Shown: positions 53,582 to 54,168 of the stretch, piece by piece
Layout of the letters: every line of letters starts with the position of its first letter
How positions within the stretch are numbered: the stretch's first letter is position 1
Assembly: GCA_016209895.1 (NCBI GenBank)
Contig: JACQVH010000214.1
Coordinates: forward strand, 1 to 54,168
Length of the DNA stretch: 54,168 nt
Reading direction: 5' to 3'
DNA from: Candidatus Hydrogenedentota bacterium
Lineage (GTDB): Bacteria > Hydrogenedentota > Hydrogenedentia > Hydrogenedentales > SLHB01
Translations under genes and position numbers: made by a program
The notes under the pieces: model-generated
What the model was told of the DNA's origin: nothing
What the model saw: the letters and a program-made list of their open reading frames with translations, nothing else
Databases searched by the model: none

Positions 53582-54168
53582 ATGCCAATTGCACCACACG
53601 GCGGGCAACTCATAGACCGATTGTTGATCGGCCCGGCCCTGGAAGCAGCACGCGCGAAAGCCGCCCGCTTGCCGAAGATCACGGTGAACACCTACACGGC
53701 GTTCGACATTGACGGCATTGCGAAGGGCATGTTCAGCCCGTTGACCGGCTTCATGACCGAGGCGGAAACGCGGAGTGTGCTCGATGCCATGCACCTCCGG
53801 AAAGGGATTCCCTGGACCATTCCGATTCTGTTGGCGGTGGACCGGAAGACCGCCGATGGCCTCGATACCGGAGGCGAAGTCGCCATCGAGGATGACCGGG
53901 GGGACTTGGTCGCGATTTTGAATCTCTCTGAGAAGTTTTCGATGGACCACCAGGAAATCGCCGCCTTGGTGTATCGCACGACCGATCCCGCGCATCCGGG
54001 CGTGGCGTATACGCTGGGCCTCGGCGAAGTGTTTCTGGCCGGCGATATAGACGTCTTGAAAGCGCGCGAGATTGAATTTCAGGAGTATAATCTGACGCCG
54101 AAGCAGACCCGCGCGACCTACAATGAACGCCGTTGGAAGCGGATCGTGGCGTTCCAGACCCGCAACCC
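53582..54168 (+). CDS. sat: Sulfate adenylyltransferase (ATP sulfurylase), N-terminal part
   Basis: About 195 residues are present before the window ends. The chain opens PIAPHGGQLIDRLL, then GMFSPLTGFMTEAETRSV, and reaches TPKQTRATYNERRWKRIVA before VAFQTRN, the ATP-binding motif of Sat. It activates sulfate to APS (or runs in reverse). The gene has its own GGAGAG site and lies 175 bases after hypE. The partner genes that would distinguish assimilation from dissimilatory sulfur metabolism lie outside the window. Confidence 0.93.
   Translation, partial: MPIAPHGGQLIDRLLIGPALEAARAKAARLPKITVNTYTAFDIDGIAKGMFSPLTGFMTEAETRSVLDAMHLRKGIPWTIPILLAVDRKTADGLDTGGEVAIEDDRGDLVAILNLSEKFSMDHQEIAALVYRTTDPAHPGVAYTLGLGEVFLAGDIDVLKAREIEFQEYNLTPKQTRATYNERRWKRIVAFQTRN

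Noticed and set aside
1-54168. tRNA, rRNA, insertion sequence or prophage genes
   Set aside because: No tRNA T-loop-like sequences were noticed in gaps, and no rRNA segment, transposase, integrase or phage structural gene was recognised.

Overview
The window is about 54 kb of fairly G+C-rich DNA, densely packed with genes. Many neighbours overlap by four bases (ATGA or GTGA), so most genes sit in long operons. An LptD-type outer-membrane assembly protein and two LPS-core-kinase-like proteins point to a Gram-negative cell envelope. The other markers are a group 3b [NiFe] hydrogenase, corrinoid methyltransferases, many secreted carbohydrate-active proteins, an SBP-permease fusion and a dockerin-like secreted protein tail. 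Together they suggest an uncultured, at least partly anaerobic polysaccharide degrader of the Hydrogenedentota / Planctomycetota / Lentisphaerae type. That placement is inference; no rRNA or universal marker gene is present to settle it.

Layout. 1-373: a Phd/VapC toxin-antitoxin pair cut by the window edge. 520-3178: two kinase-fold proteins and a methyltransferase, each overlapping the next. 3163-16971: a long plus-strand run for carbohydrate capture and processing. It holds a solute-binding protein fused to its own permease, a second permease, a nitrilase-family amidase, a polysaccharide deacetylase, a DegT aminotransferase, a DUF5060/DUF4038 glycosidase-like protein, an FG-GAP protein, a nucleotide-sugar epimerase and a sialidase-fold protein. 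16994-28668: mixed genes, namely a DUF1961 protein, a site-2 protease with CBS domains, DUF2905, an M20 amidohydrolase, a beta-propeller/LptD fusion behind a small proline-rich secreted protein and a PfkB kinase gene with an in-frame stop, a polytopic membrane protein, a secreted protein and a PemK-type toxin-antitoxin pair.

28765-35227 (minus strand): a corrinoid methyl-transfer operon with three UroD-family proteins, a B12-binding corrinoid protein, a homocysteine S-methyltransferase and an MtaB-type methanol:corrinoid methyltransferase. A fourth UroD-family gene lies at 40965-42014. The simplest reading is that a methyl group from methanol or a related donor is loaded on the corrinoid protein and passed to homocysteine, like a split methionine synthase with a different donor. 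Between these lie a cyclic-nucleotide-fold protein, a MazF module, a secreted dockerin-like protein and a large membrane metallopeptidase.

42434-53406: a complete group 3b hydrogenase operon (beta, cNMP-fold protein, gamma, small and large subunits, maturation protease, HypA, B, F, C, D, E) behind a good sigma-54-type promoter. The window ends inside a sulfate adenylyltransferase gene.

The most unusual non-coding signal is a set of short degenerate tandem repeats (units of 7, 9 or about 6 bp) that fill gaps between genes. Two heptamer tracts run exactly from the stop codon of one gene to the start codon of the next, in the same phase.
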